Source: Porphyrobacter sp. HT-58-2 (GTDB lineage: Bacteria; Pseudomonadota; Alphaproteobacteria; Sphingomonadales; Sphingomonadaceae). From it: DNA of 64,000 nucleotides. Shown here one piece after another: positions 7,694 through 15,989 of the stretch. The stretch covers positions 1,302,001-1,366,000 of the forward strand of contig NZ_CP022600.1 in NCBI RefSeq assembly GCF_002952215.1. Reading direction: 5' to 3'. A program made the position numbers and the translations under genes. Positions within the stretch are counted from its first letter, which is position 1; each line of letters begins with the position of its first letter. Below the pieces are notes generated by a model that was given only the letters and a program-made list of their open reading frames with translations, was not told the origin of the DNA and searched no databases.

Positions 7694-10680
7694 TGACGCT
7701 CGCACCATCGCCGGCGGCGGAGTACTATACCGCCAACTATTACACCGCCGATCATGCGGTCGATACGAGCGCATGGTTTGGCCGGGCAGCCGAAGCGCTC
7801 GGACTGGCGGGAAAGGTCGACCAGCAGGTCTTCTCCGATGTGCTCGACGGTAAACTGCCTGATGGTTCGGTGATCGCAGCGAAAGACGGCGTCCACAGGC
7901 CGGGCGTCGATCTGACCTTCTCCGCCTCGAAATCGATTTCCTTGCTGGCGATGTTGGGCGGCGACAAACGCCTGATCGAGGCGCTAAAAGAATCTGTCGC
8001 AGCCACGCTGAGCTGGGCCGAAAATAACGTCATCGAAGCGCGTGTGTGGGACGCGGAACTGGGGCGTCAGATCCCTGAGAAAACCAAAAATTTGCTGGCT
8101 GCCACCTTCCTCCATGATGTGAATCGCAATGGCGAGCCGCAATTGCACATTCATGCCGTCACCGCCAATGCGACCCTGGCCAGCGACGGCAAGTGGCACG
8201 CGGTTCGCAACGACCAGCTCTACCGCTCGCAGCGTTTGCTCAGCGCCATTCACAATGCCGATCTTCGCGACCGGGTCGAGGCGCTGGGCTATGAAACTGT
8301 TCCAGCCAAACGCGATATCGACGGCGCATTCGAGATCAAAGGCGTGAGCCGGGAAGCTGTCGATGCCTTTTCGTCCCGCCGTGCCGAGATCCTCGCCGCA
8401 CTCGCCAAAGAAGACCGCGGGAGTGCGCGCGAGCGTGAGCTGGCGGCTCTGTCGACGCGGCGCGGCAAGGAACCGGAGCCCGATGCCGCGCGGCAGGGTG
8501 CGGCGTGGAACGAAACGGCCCGCGCCATCGGCTTCGACCCTTCGCCGCTGGTCGAAAGTGCCATGGCCCGCGCGGCAGGTGAGCAGACTGTCTGGTCGCG
8601 GGTGATGGAAGGCGTGCGCGGCATCGGCGCGCGCGGCATGGCGATCGCCAGCGCTATGGGTCTGACCCCCAAGGATAGGGACCCGCTGGTTCCGGAACGG
8701 CTCGGGCGGCTTGAACCCAAAGCCTTCGCCGCGGCGCAGGCGGTCGCCTCTGCCGCGCGCGAGCTTGGCGAGCGGGAGGAAGCGTTTTCCCGCAACGACC
8801 TTATCCGCACCGCGCTCCAGCATCAGGGGCCGATTACGGTCGCCAGCGTCGAGGCACGGATCGACCAGTTGCATCAGCGAGGTCTCCTGATCGGTAGCGG
8901 CGCGGCAGACAAAAACCGGATGGTTACAACCGCGCAGGCGCTGGCCCTGGAGGAGAAAGTCATCGCGCTGGCAATGGCGGGAAAGGACAGCGTTCAGCCC
9001 ATCGCGGACAAGGACAGCATCATCGCCCGGCTTCAGGAACAGGCGCGGGCCATCGGGCTTCGCCGCCTGAACACCGGGCAGGAGCAGGCTGGCGTCGCGA
9101 TCCTCACCTCGAAAGACCGCGTGCATCTGGTTCAGGGCGGCGCGGGTGTGGGGAAGTCGGCGGCGCTGGCTCCGGTCGCAGCCATTGCGCGGGAGGAGGG
9201 GCGGCAGGTGGTGGCACTGTCTCACGTGGGGCGGATCGCGCGGGAGTTCGGGGAGAAGACGGCCAGTACGGCATCGACCGTCGATGGGTTCCTGGCTCGG
9301 TATGCCCGTGTGATCGATGGTAGTGCCAGCGCGGATAAGGTGGCAGCGGCACGGGCGGAGCTGTCCGGCGCGCTAGTGATGGTGGACGAGGCGAGCCAGA
9401 TCGGCACTGACCGGCTCGCGCGTCTGATCACCCTCGCCAACCAGATGGACGTGGGCAAGCTGGTGCTCGCCGGTGACATCAAGCAGCTGCCCGCCATCGA
9501 AGCCGGAAAACCATTCGCCCAATTGCAGCAGCAGGATCTGGGTAAAAGCGAGATCACCGAGAACCTGCGCGCGCAGACCCCGCAGATGGTCGCGATCAAT
9601 AGCGCGCTTCAGCAGGGTGATGTCGCCGAAGCCTTTGCTGTTCTGAAGCCCGCCACCACCGAGGTGGCTTCAGGCAAGATCCCCGATGCTGCCGCTGCCA
9701 TGTGGGCTAATCTCCCCAAGGACGAGCGCGACAACACCATTCTGCTCGCCGCCGGGCGTGCGATGCGCAGCGCGGGCAATGCCGCCGCGCAGGAGGCGCT
9801 GATCGAACGCGGCGAAATCGGAGAGCGGGGCATCAGGCTCGCCGTCCTCGACCGGGTCACCATCACCCGTGAGGGCGCTCGCCAGCTCCGGGGCTATCAC
9901 GAGGGGCGGGTCGTAGCCTTCGAGACCAATCTGACAAGGCAGGGCTTTGCCCGCGGCGAACGCGGCACGGTGCTCGACATCAGGGATGGCAAGGTCGAAC
10001 TCGCCATGCCCGACGGCGAGATCCGCCGTTTCGATCCCGACCGCCTGCCGCGCAACTTGAAGCACGACGCGGTTACCATCTTCGAGCGCAAGCCAATCGA
10101 CCTGCACGAGGGCGACCGGATCCGCTGGACCGCCAAGGATGGACAGCGCGGCCTGCTCAACGGCGATATCGCCCATGTCGCGCGGATCGATGGAGACACG
10201 ATCACCGTTAAGGCAGGCGACGGCCACCTCCATAATCTGGTGCGCGGCGATCCGATGCTCGAGCGGCTCGATCTTGCCTACGCCATCAACGTTCACGTTG
10301 CACAGGGGATGACCGCCAAAGACGGCATCATCATGATGTCGGAGCGCGAGCGGATGCTCAACACCTCAGCCTCGTTCCTGGTCGCGGTAACCCGGATCGC
10401 GGAGAACGCGGCGCTGGTGACCGACAACCCTTCACGCGTCGAGCGACAGGTCGAGGCACAGACAGGCGAAAAGACGAGTGCGACCGAGACTGCGCGAGCT
10501 GCGGACAAGAAGCCAGCGCTGCCGGACTACATCAAAGAGGTTACCGCCAAGGTTGATGACAAAATGGCAGCCATGATCATCGCCGATTACTACAAGAGTG
10601 TCGAGGCGAAGAAGGAAGAGGCGCGCAATCCCGGTCGCACGCAGCATGAGAACGAATACGACATCGATATGGAGCGGTGA
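7690..10680 (+). CDS. MobF-family conjugative relaxase-helicase (TrwC/TraI type)
   Basis: 996 aa from ATG 7690, overlapping the accessory gene by ATGA. The N-terminal TrwC domain carries the paired catalytic tyrosines Y12-Y13 and Y17-Y18, and the metal-binding histidines H142, H153 and H155 (QLHIHAV). A RecD/SF1-type helicase follows: Walker A GGAGVGKS near residue 485, Walker B ALVMVDEASQ, motif GDIKQLPAIEAGKP, then the C-terminal YAINVHVAQGMT box. It nicks oriT and unwinds the transferred strand. The length is typical of the TrwC-like group. No coupling protein or secretion genes accompany it, so the element is mobilizable rather than self-transmissible. Confidence 0.93.
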   Translation: MMTLAPSPAAEYYTANYYTADHAVDTSAWFGRAAEALGLAGKVDQQVFSDVLDGKLPDGSVIAAKDGVHRPGVDLTFSASKSISLLAMLGGDKRLIEALKESVAATLSWAENNVIEARVWDAELGRQIPEKTKNLLAATFLHDVNRNGEPQLHIHAVTANATLASDGKWHAVRNDQLYRSQRLLSAIHNADLRDRVEALGYETVPAKRDIDGAFEIKGVSREAVDAFSSRRAEILAALAKEDRGSARERELAALSTRRGKEPEPDAARQGAAWNETARAIGFDPSPLVESAMARAAGEQTVWSRVMEGVRGIGARGMAIASAMGLTPKDRDPLVPERLGRLEPKAFAAAQAVASAARELGEREEAFSRNDLIRTALQHQGPITVASVEARIDQLHQRGLLIGSGAADKNRMVTTAQALALEEKVIALAMAGKDSVQPIADKDSIIARLQEQARAIGLRRLNTGQEQAGVAILTSKDRVHLVQGGAGVGKSAALAPVAAIAREEGRQVVALSHVGRIAREFGEKTASTASTVDGFLARYARVIDGSASADKVAAARAELSGALVMVDEASQIGTDRLARLITLANQMDVGKLVLAGDIKQLPAIEAGKPFAQLQQQDLGKSEITENLRAQTPQMVAINSALQQGDVAEAFAVLKPATTEVASGKIPDAAAAMWANLPKDERDNTILLAAGRAMRSAGNAAAQEALIERGEIGERGIRLAVLDRVTITREGARQLRGYHEGRVVAFETNLTRQGFARGERGTVLDIRDGKVELAMPDGEIRRFDPDRLPRNLKHDAVTIFERKPIDLHEGDRIRWTAKDGQRGLLNGDIAHVARIDGDTITVKAGDGHLHNLVRGDPMLERLDLAYAINVHVAQGMTAKDGIIMMSERERMLNTSASFLVAVTRIAENAALVTDNPSRVERQVEAQTGEKTSATETARAADKKPALPDYIKEVTAKVDDKMAAMIIADYYKSVEAKKEEARNPGRTQHENEYDIDMER

Positions 10681-10720
10681 GCATGACCATCTCCGAACAG
10701 TACAACCTGTACCCCATTAT

Positions 10721-10800
10721 CGCACAACTTCACATGCCCACATGTGAACATGAGGACCGCCGCACATGACCACGCATTCACATCCCCACACCTATACATC
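10721..10800 (+). repeat. Octamer array, 10 units: candidate centromere (parS) block 1
   Basis: Ten contiguous 8-base units end to end. Every unit has A and C at positions 4-5, eight of ten have ACA, and the best fit is (t/c)(t/c)cACATG; examples are TTCACATG, CCCACATG and CGCACATG. The array crosses the parA start codon (the ATG at 10766 is the end of unit 6), so it also shapes the peptide MTTHSHPHTYT. The phase ends sharply on both sides. Confidence 0.7.
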
Positions 10801-11455
10801 AGCGCGGACAGTCGCGATTATCAGCCAGAAGGGCGGTGCCGGGAAGACTACGCTGGCGATCCATCTCGCCGCTGCGGCCGCTCGTGCAGGGCGCGTCAGC
10901 CTGCTGATCGACACCGACCCGCAGGCCAGCGCCTCGCAATGGGGCGAGTGGCGGCAGGGCGCTGCGCCCGAAGTGATCGACAGCGCCCCGCCGCGCATTC
11001 CGGCAAAGATCGCGGCGGCTGCCCAGCAGGGGGCCGAGTTGATCGTCATCGATACCCCGCCCCATGCCGATCTTGCCGCCAGCAAAGCGGCCGAGTGCGC
11101 TGATCTGGTTCTGATCCCGTGCCGCCCCAGCGCGTTCGACCTTGCCGCGATGCGCACGACAATCCGTCTGGTCGAGCTGCTGGCGCGTCCCGCCTTCGTG
11201 GTGTTCACCGCAGGACCGCCCCACGCCCCGCACATCTATGCCGATGCCCGCGAGTTGGTGGCAGGGTTCGGCGGCGAGACCTGCTCCATCATCCTGCCGG
11301 ACCGCGCTGCCTATCGCCACGCGGTCGCAGCCGGGCAGACCGTGTTCGAGCTCGATCCCGGCGGCAAGGCAGCCAGCGAGATCGAACAACTTCACATGTG
11401 GACGTGTGAACAGCTTCACATGTCCACCATCGCACACGAGAGGAAATCCGCATGA
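10766..11455 (+). CDS. parA: ParA-family partition ATPase
   Basis: 229 aa. It carries the deviant Walker A KGGAGKTT near residue 20, the A' box LLIDTDPQASA, and the Walker B region LIVIDTPPHAD. This is the short ParA type (no N-terminal HTH), which in type Ib systems works with a small ribbon-helix-helix protein rather than a classical ParB. That partner is the next gene, overlapping by ATGA. The first 12 residues and the last 25 residues are encoded by 8-bp-phased repeat DNA, and both ends of the protein look poorly ordered. Confidence 0.9.
   Translation: MTTHSHPHTYTSARTVAIISQKGGAGKTTLAIHLAAAAARAGRVSLLIDTDPQASASQWGEWRQGAAPEVIDSAPPRIPAKIAAAAQQGAELIVIDTPPHADLAASKAAECADLVLIPCRPSAFDLAAMRTTIRLVELLARPAFVVFTAGPPHAPHIYADARELVAGFGGETCSIILPDRAAYRHAVAAGQTVFELDPGGKAASEIEQLHMWTCEQLHMSTIAHERKSA
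11383..11438 (+). repeat. Octamer array, 7 units: candidate centromere block 2
   Basis: Seven contiguous 8-base units lie inside the 3' end of parA, just before the RHH gene. Two units are exact TTCACATG (11391 and 11415, 24 bases apart). The 20-bp stretch TTCACATGTGGACGTGTGAA at 11391-11410 is also a near-palindrome. Same phase and core as block 1. Confidence 0.68.
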
Positions 11456-11715
11456 ACCGCTTCGCCAACCTTGCCGATCGCACGCCCAAGGATGAGGCAA
11501 AGGCTACCGCGCCCGCCTCGGCACAACCCATCGCTCAGATCCCCACCCCGCCGAGCCGCGTCGGTCGCAAGGCAATCTCTGGCTACTTCGCGCCTGAGCT
11601 GTCGCTGGCGCTGCACACCTGCGCCCGCCGTCATGGTCTCAGCCTTCAGGACCTCATGGCCGAAGCCTTCGACGACGTCCTGCGCAAGTATGGCGAGAGC
11701 CCAATCGGGCGCTAG
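11452..11715 (+). CDS. Small ribbon-helix-helix protein, likely centromere-binding ParB analogue
   Basis: 87 aa. The first 40 residues are Ala/Pro-rich and look disordered. The C-terminal part GRKAISGYFAPELSLALHTC followed by GLSLQDLMAEAFDDVLRKYG fits a ribbon-helix-helix fold. A flexible arm followed by RHH is the layout of ParG/omega-type partition proteins, and the gene overlaps parA (ATGA). It probably binds the octamer arrays on both sides and may also repress the par operon. The family match is by pattern only. Confidence 0.7.
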   Translation: MNRFANLADRTPKDEAKATAPASAQPIAQIPTPPSRVGRKAISGYFAPELSLALHTCARRHGLSLQDLMAEAFDDVLRKYGESPIGR

Positions 11716-11771
11716 TCGATCCCTTCGCCGGAAGGGGAGGAATGGTGTAAGGCTATGAGGTGGTGAGGGAA

Positions 11772-11819
11772 TGTGAGATTGTGCCCCTGTGAAGATGTGA
11801 GCATGTGAACGTGTGAACA
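11772..11819 (-). repeat. Octamer array, 6 units, inverted: candidate centromere block 3
   Basis: Six contiguous 8-base units beginning TGTG at 11772, 11780, 11788, 11796, 11804 and 11812 (for example TGTGAACG and TGTGAACA on the + strand). Read on the minus strand they give the same NTCACATN core as blocks 1 and 2. It lies just downstream of the RHH gene and before the His-rich gene. Confidence 0.66.
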
Positions 11820-11864
11820 GGGGGCGGTGCGCCCGATCCAACAGATGAGCGAAAGGATGAGGCG

Positions 11865-12149
11865 ATGAGGTTCTGGAACTGGCTGACCGACTTCCTGCTG
11901 GGGCCGATCGAGCCCGTGCACCCTCCCCGGGACGAGGGGATCTCGATCAATCCTGCCACTGGCCTTCCCATGACCACGCCCGGCATCGGCGGCGTCGATG
12001 TTGGCGGCAATCCCTACGGGCACGATCTGCATCGCTGGGACGACCATCATATCGATCATGGCCATCATCATGACGCGGGCTCGATCGGCAGCAGCTTCGA
12101 TCATTGGTCCAATACCGGTGCAAGCGGGTTCGACCCGTGGCGCGACTGA
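11865..12149 (+). CDS. Small His/Gly/Asp-rich protein of unknown function
   Basis: 94 aa. The RBS-like AGGATGAGG precedes the ATG. The N-terminus has a short amphipathic Trp-rich stretch (MRFWNWLTDFLLGP). The centre holds the His cluster DLHRWDDHHIDHGHHHDAG, which could bind metal ions. No signal peptide and no family recognised. It lies next to octamer block 3 and is the first of several small cargo or backbone genes of the element. Confidence 0.5.
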   Translation: MRFWNWLTDFLLGPIEPVHPPRDEGISINPATGLPMTTPGIGGVDVGGNPYGHDLHRWDDHHIDHGHHHDAGSIGSSFDHWSNTGASGFDPWRD

Positions 12150-12451
12150 TGATCAAGAGGGCGCTGTGCAATCCCGAAAATCTTGCAATGATCCTGATTT
12201 GTTCTATGATGGCGAGGAGCGCCGCTGGTAACTGGCGCTTGGTGGGGCCCATTGGGCTGACAGTCGTGCCTTCGGGCGGTTTGATAATCTTCGCATCACG
12301 GTGCCTTGCGCCCGTATCGAAGATTTCGTGAGCCTTCGCGAGAAGGAGTGAGTGCGCCCAGGCCAGCACGGGAGCCGTCGAAGACCTCGAACCTGCCGAC
12401 ACTGGCGGTTCGAGGGAAGCTGTCACACTCCCATCTTTCGAAAGGCTCATC
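12150..12451. other. Gap without a convincing gene
   Basis: 302 bases between two small genes. A 75-codon + strand frame (12104-12331) crosses it, but it has no recognisable protein features and overlaps the His-rich gene, so it is left out. The last bases hold the RBS-like TCGAAAGG before the next ATG. No repeat or RNA was recognised. Confidence 0.4.
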
Positions 12452-12997
12452 ATGACCACCGACAAGCGCCTCCCTGCCGGCTTTCGTTTCATCGAGCGTC
12501 CTGCCGCCAACATCGCCCAAAGGGTTGCATTCCACCTCATGCGCCATTGGCGGTGGTCAGGTATCGTCGCAGCGCTTTTCTGGATCGCAGCGTCTCTGGC
12601 GGGCTTCATCGCGCTCGCCACATTCCTCGGCAAGGATGATCCGATCCGAGCGGGTTACGCCGGGTTCCTCATGACCATCCCGCTGATATTCGGCCTTCTC
12701 TGGCAGGTCGCGTACATCGAGCAACGCACAGCGCCAGTCTGGTTGATGCGCGCCGCACTTGCCGTCGCGAACGATGACGAGCGCGCCTACATCTACACCA
12801 TGATGACGGAGCTCGCCCTGTCCGAGTGGCGAAAGGCGCCGATCACCTGCGGCACGGTGTTCGACCTGTTCAAGCAGGCGCGCCTGAACTTCGGCCATGT
12901 CATCCGCCGTAAGCGGGAACGGCTCATCAAGCAGCGCGACCAGCAGATCGAGGCGCTGGGTCAGCACTCTCCTCTTGGTAGCGAAGAGGCAGGTTGA
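12452..12997 (+). CDS. Inner-membrane protein of unknown function
   Basis: 181 aa. Two membrane helices are clear, at about residues 37-60 (IVAALFWIAASLAGFIALAT) and 70-90 (FLMTIPLIFGLLWQVAYIEQ). They are followed by a charged cytoplasmic domain with the helical segment DERAYIYTMMTELALSEWRK and a Lys/Arg-rich tail. No family recognised. In its setting it may be an entry-exclusion, mobilization or cargo protein; nothing in the sequence decides this. Confidence 0.6.
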   Translation: MTTDKRLPAGFRFIERPAANIAQRVAFHLMRHWRWSGIVAALFWIAASLAGFIALATFLGKDDPIRAGYAGFLMTIPLIFGLLWQVAYIEQRTAPVWLMRAALAVANDDERAYIYTMMTELALSEWRKAPITCGTVFDLFKQARLNFGHVIRRKRERLIKQRDQQIEALGQHSPLGSEEAG

Positions 12998-13157
12998 GCC
13001 CTAGCCAGAACCCGTTTCTGCTAAAACCACGCGCCAAGAGCTGAGGGGCGATAAGCGCGACCTGAGCGCCCGGTCGAGCCCATTGGCGGCAATGGCCGGT
13101 TTTAGGACGCAGCCCGCGACCCCCGGATGGCCGGGTCTGGGTGGATTTTGGCCATTT

Positions 13158-13250
13158 CACCCCGCCCCGGACTTGATCCGGAGCCCCGCTGCTTTCTCGC
13201 GTCGGAGCCGGAAAAAGCTGGGTCCCGGGTCAAGCCCGGGACGGGGTGTG
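13158..13250. repeat. Long imperfect inverted repeat (genomic palindrome type)
   Basis: Two arms of about 29 bases, CACCCCGCCCCGGACTTGAT... and the inverse GGTCCCGGGTCAAGCCCGGG..., pair with few mismatches around a loop of about 35 bases. Such GGGTCAAGCCCGGG palindromes are dispersed through many alphaproteobacterial genomes. It sits in the 475-base gene-free stretch 12998-13472, which otherwise holds only short frames without support. Confidence 0.6.
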
Positions 13251-13472
13251 GCGAATGACTGATTTGGGGTCGGTTGCTGAATTTCGGCTTTTGGCAGAAC
13301 TTCGATCGAAGCTGACTGGCCGGTATTGGCGAACCCAGTCATTCAGCATGCCTTTTGGGGAGGGCAGAAAAGTCCCAGACCTCGCCATTGTCGCTTTCAG
13401 TAGCGACCGTGCTAACCTCGACACGATAGGCGCGTGACCTGCGCCGCAGCGACGAAATAAACCACAATCAGG

Positions 13473-13970
13473 CTATTCCGTGATCCTGCCACCGAGGGCG
13501 GGATCAAGGTACCATGAGGGGCCAAGCTCGAACTCGGCAGAAGCCAATGGAACTGGGCCATCCGGCTGCGACGAGATGTAGGGCGACGTTGCATACTTCG
13601 GCTGCCGGCCTTTCCTCAGCAGATTGCTCGCGATCACGGTGCGGGCTTTCAACGTTGTGAGCAGCCAGTCGAGATCCTCGAGCATCTGCACCACACCCCG
13701 GCCCGCGACGATGTAGTAGAGGCAGCGTTGGAAATCGTCGCAGCGGGTCGACAGGATCTGTGCGAGCCTACCTTTCGCCTTGGCCAGTCCCTCATGCACC
13801 GCCGTCAGGGCATCGTGCAGCTCGCGCGCCGCATAGTAGGCGTCGAACGCCTCCACGCCGATGCAGGCATTGGCCAGCATCCGGCGGGTCGGTCGATTGC
13901 CGTCCTCAAGCGCGGCGTCCTGTAGCATGATGTCGAGGTCGAAACAGCCGACGTCGAGGGCGCTTTCCAT
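13473..13970 (-). CDS. Hypothetical helical protein
   Basis: 165 aa from ATG 13970, chosen because a strong RBS (AAAGGAGA) lies just upstream; the frame stays open to 14912 but that part is antisense to the next gene. The protein is mainly helical: GVEAFDAYYAARELHDALTA, then GRLAQILSTRCDDFQRCLYY and GVVQMLEDLDWLLTTLKART. No known motif, signal peptide or membrane segment. It is divergent from the GIY-YIG-like gene; both have nearly the same leader (CAAAGGAGAT). Confidence 0.55.
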   Translation of the reverse strand: MESALDVGCFDLDIMLQDAALEDGNRPTRRMLANACIGVEAFDAYYAARELHDALTAVHEGLAKAKGRLAQILSTRCDDFQRCLYYIVAGRGVVQMLEDLDWLLTTLKARTVIASNLLRKGRQPKYATSPYISSQPDGPVPLASAEFELGPSWYLDPALGGRITE

Positions 13971-14195
13971 GGCAATCTCCTTTGGATGGTCACGATATGC
14001 CCCGGCAGGATGATCGGCAATGCGGCCCGTGAGAATACGGGGCCGAGACGGGGCGCAATGCAATTGCGACAACAACGCTGTCCGAGGGCGAGGGCGCCAC
14101 AGCCCATACTTCCCGCCATCCCCGCCAACACGCGCACAGGTCTGGCAGTAAGGTGAAGGGGGAGTGGTGGTGTCGATCCAGCAAAGGAGATCGAC

Positions 14196-14891
14196 ATGCC
14201 AGTAAGCCCCATGGATATCGAACGACGCATCAAGGCCCTGCGCGGCCAGGCACGGCAGGAAGTGCAGGGCGCGCCCTATGCAGTCTACGCCCTGCTCGAC
14301 CCTGGCAGCCCCGACGAACCGTTCGAGCCTGGACCCTTCAATGGCACCCCGTTCTATGTGGGGCAGACCTGTGAGATCGAAACCCGCATCACCTGCCACT
14401 TGCGCTCGCCCCAGCACCTCACCGCTGAACCGGCCCTCGTGCATCGTCATATTGCCTGGCTGTTTGCGATCGGCAGGCTGCCGCGGCTCGCCATTCTCGA
14501 AACGGTGCAGACCCGCAGCCAGAGCCTGATGGCAGAGCTGCGCTGGGGGCAGCACATGCTGCGCGCCGGGTTCGAGCTGGCGAATAACAGCCCGGATTTC
14601 GCCCGGCTGATGACTGCCGCCGAGCTGGAACTCTGGCTCGACTATCGTCGCTCCAACATGCAGGCCAACGATGCTGTCCGCGAAGGTGTCGCGATTGTTC
14701 ACACGTGCACATGTGGACATGGGGACAGGTGGATCGATCCCGCTGATCATGCCCTGTGCCGCTCGAAGCGACTGCGCCTCACCCGGATTGCGGCAGAAAC
14801 CCAGCAATGCCCTCGCTGCGGGAATACCTGCGAATGGCGGCTCGATGATTGGGATCTCCTGACGGCGCAGTGGTCGTTGCCTCCCATGTGA
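14196..14891 (+). CDS. GIY-YIG-like nuclease with C-terminal zinc-ribbon cysteines
   Basis: 231 aa, RBS AAAGGAG. The GIY-YIG core can be followed: strand YAVY (28-31), FYVG (53-56) in place of YIG, then QT, Arg64 with His68, Glu114 in MAELRWGQHML and Asn130/131. All the usual catalytic positions are therefore present. The C-terminal third has Cys-rich pieces, HTCTCGHGDRW and CPRCGNTCEW, likely a zinc ribbon. It could be a nicking enzyme of the element, a homing-like nuclease or a defence effector. Odd feature: codons 168-178 are built from four in-phase copies of the partition octamer. Confidence 0.6.
   Translation: MPVSPMDIERRIKALRGQARQEVQGAPYAVYALLDPGSPDEPFEPGPFNGTPFYVGQTCEIETRITCHLRSPQHLTAEPALVHRHIAWLFAIGRLPRLAILETVQTRSQSLMAELRWGQHMLRAGFELANNSPDFARLMTAAELELWLDYRRSNMQANDAVREGVAIVHTCTCGHGDRWIDPADHALCRSKRLRLTRIAAETQQCPRCGNTCEWRLDDWDLLTAQWSLPPM
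14698..14729 (+). repeat. Octamer array, 4 units: candidate centromere block 4
   Basis: Four contiguous 8-base units inside the GIY-YIG-like gene. All have AC at positions 4-5 and two end in ACATG (TGCACATG, TGGACATG). Same core as blocks 1-3, about 3 kb from the par genes. Confidence 0.55.
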
Positions 14892-14954
14892 GGTGGGAAC
14901 TCGGGTTCCCATGCCACGCAGTCTGCGGGCAAACTCCCGGCATCGATGGGCGTT

Positions 14955-15068
14955 TGTCGCATAAATCCTAACTATTGCGACAAGGTCGGTGCCGTCTGAT
15001 CCTGCCCATGGATCGATGTCGCAAAAGTTGGTTGCAGAATTGAAGAATTTCGCGCCATATCTGCGACA
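14955..15068. promoter_or_regulatory. Resolvase res site (two inverted TGTCGCA/TGCGACA subsites)
   Basis: Subsite I spans 14955-14982, 28 bp with perfect 7-bp arms TGTCGCA and TGCGACA, the normal length for a serine resolvase crossover site. A second, longer pair lies at 15017-15023 and 15062-15068 and runs into the resolvase start codon. This predicts both recombination and autorepression by the resolvase. Confidence 0.72.
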
Positions 15069-15613
15069 TGCTTATTGGCTACGCACGCGTTTCGACGGAC
15101 GATCAGGATCTCCGGCTTCAGCGGGACGAATTGCAGCGGGCTGGCTGCGAGCGTCTGTTCGAGGAAAAGCTTTCCGGCGCTAGGCGTGACCGGCCCGAGC
15201 TGCAACGCATGCTCGACCATCTGCGCGCCGACGATGTCGTGGTCATCACCCGGCTCGACCGCTTCGCCCGATCCACCCGCGACCTTCTCGACATTGCCGA
15301 GCGGCTCAACACGATCGGCGCAGGTTTGCGTTCGCTAGCGGAGCCTTGGGCGGACACCACGTCACCCGCAGGCCGCATGGTGCTGACAGTGTTCGCAGGC
15401 ATTGCCGAGTTCGAACGCGATCTTATCCGCGAGCGGACATCATCGGGCAGAGCTGCGGCGAAGCAGCGCGGCGTGCGGTTCGGACGTCCCGCCAAGCTCA
15501 GCGCCGAGCAGGTCTCACTTGGCCGTCGCCTGATTGAAGAAGGTCAATCGGTGCGAGAGGTGGCAAAAGTACTGAATTGTCATCACGCAACGCTGTACCG
15601 CCATGTCGGTTAG
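15068..15613 (+). CDS. Serine recombinase (resolvase/invertase family)
   Basis: 181 aa. The catalytic N-terminus IGYARVSTDDQ carries Arg7 and Ser9. Other family marks are VITRLDRFARSTRDLLDI, and GRMVLTVFAGIAEFERDLIR leading into the E helix. The C-terminus (RFGRPAKL, then EVAKVLNCHHATLYRH) is a resolvase helix-turn-helix. The matching res site lies just upstream. It probably resolves dimers of the excised or plasmid form, which fits the RepC/ParA backbone, or is a remnant of a Tn3-like transposon whose transposase is absent. Confidence 0.93.
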   Translation: MLIGYARVSTDDQDLRLQRDELQRAGCERLFEEKLSGARRDRPELQRMLDHLRADDVVVITRLDRFARSTRDLLDIAERLNTIGAGLRSLAEPWADTTSPAGRMVLTVFAGIAEFERDLIRERTSSGRAAAKQRGVRFGRPAKLSAEQVSLGRRLIEEGQSVREVAKVLNCHHATLYRHVG

Positions 15614-15755
15614 CAGGAACCCGCCACGTAGGGTGTGCTGTCAAGTTCCGTAAATCAAAGTGCGCTCACCGGTTCTTTTGGACCATAGATTTTCTGAGCT
15701 AAAGTCGGGCTTTCCTGCGGATTTTGGCGACCTAGCGACATTCGAGCGGGGAGTT

Positions 15756-15989
15756 ATGACCGTCATTCAGTTCCGCTCCGTTCTCGGAAAATTCCAGATT
15801 GGGGACCAAATAGCCATCATCGGTTTCCAAGCCCAAAAGTACGAGACCGATCGTGACAGCTATCGGTATCAAGGCCTCAGCTTGGAATTCATGCAAAGTC
15901 GAAAGCCACCGTGTCTTACTAGAGAATTCCGCAGGGAGACATCGCGGATTGCGCGAAGCTTTGCGAACGGCCATGTCATCTGTCGATGA
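15756..15989 (+). CDS. Small unknown protein coupled to CHAT gene
   Basis: 77 aa. The ATG at 15756 has GGGGAG just upstream, and the stop overlaps the CHAT gene start as ATGA. That coupling is the main reason to accept it. The protein starts with MTVIQFRSVLGKFQIGDQIA and ends basic; no known domain is seen. If real, it is the first gene of the CHAT-HNH cassette. Lower GC than the mobilization genes, like the rest of the defence island. Confidence 0.45.
   Translation: MTVIQFRSVLGKFQIGDQIAIIGFQAQKYETDRDSYRYQGLSLEFMQSRKPPCLTREFRRETSRIARSFANGHVICR

Noticed and set aside
12104..12331. A 75-codon frame between the His-rich and membrane protein genes
   Set aside because: No RBS, overlaps the His-rich gene, no recognisable features.
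13971..14912. Upstream extension of the minus-strand gene 13473-13970 to 479 codons
   Set aside because: The extension is antisense to the GIY-YIG-like gene, and the ATG at 13970 has a strong RBS.
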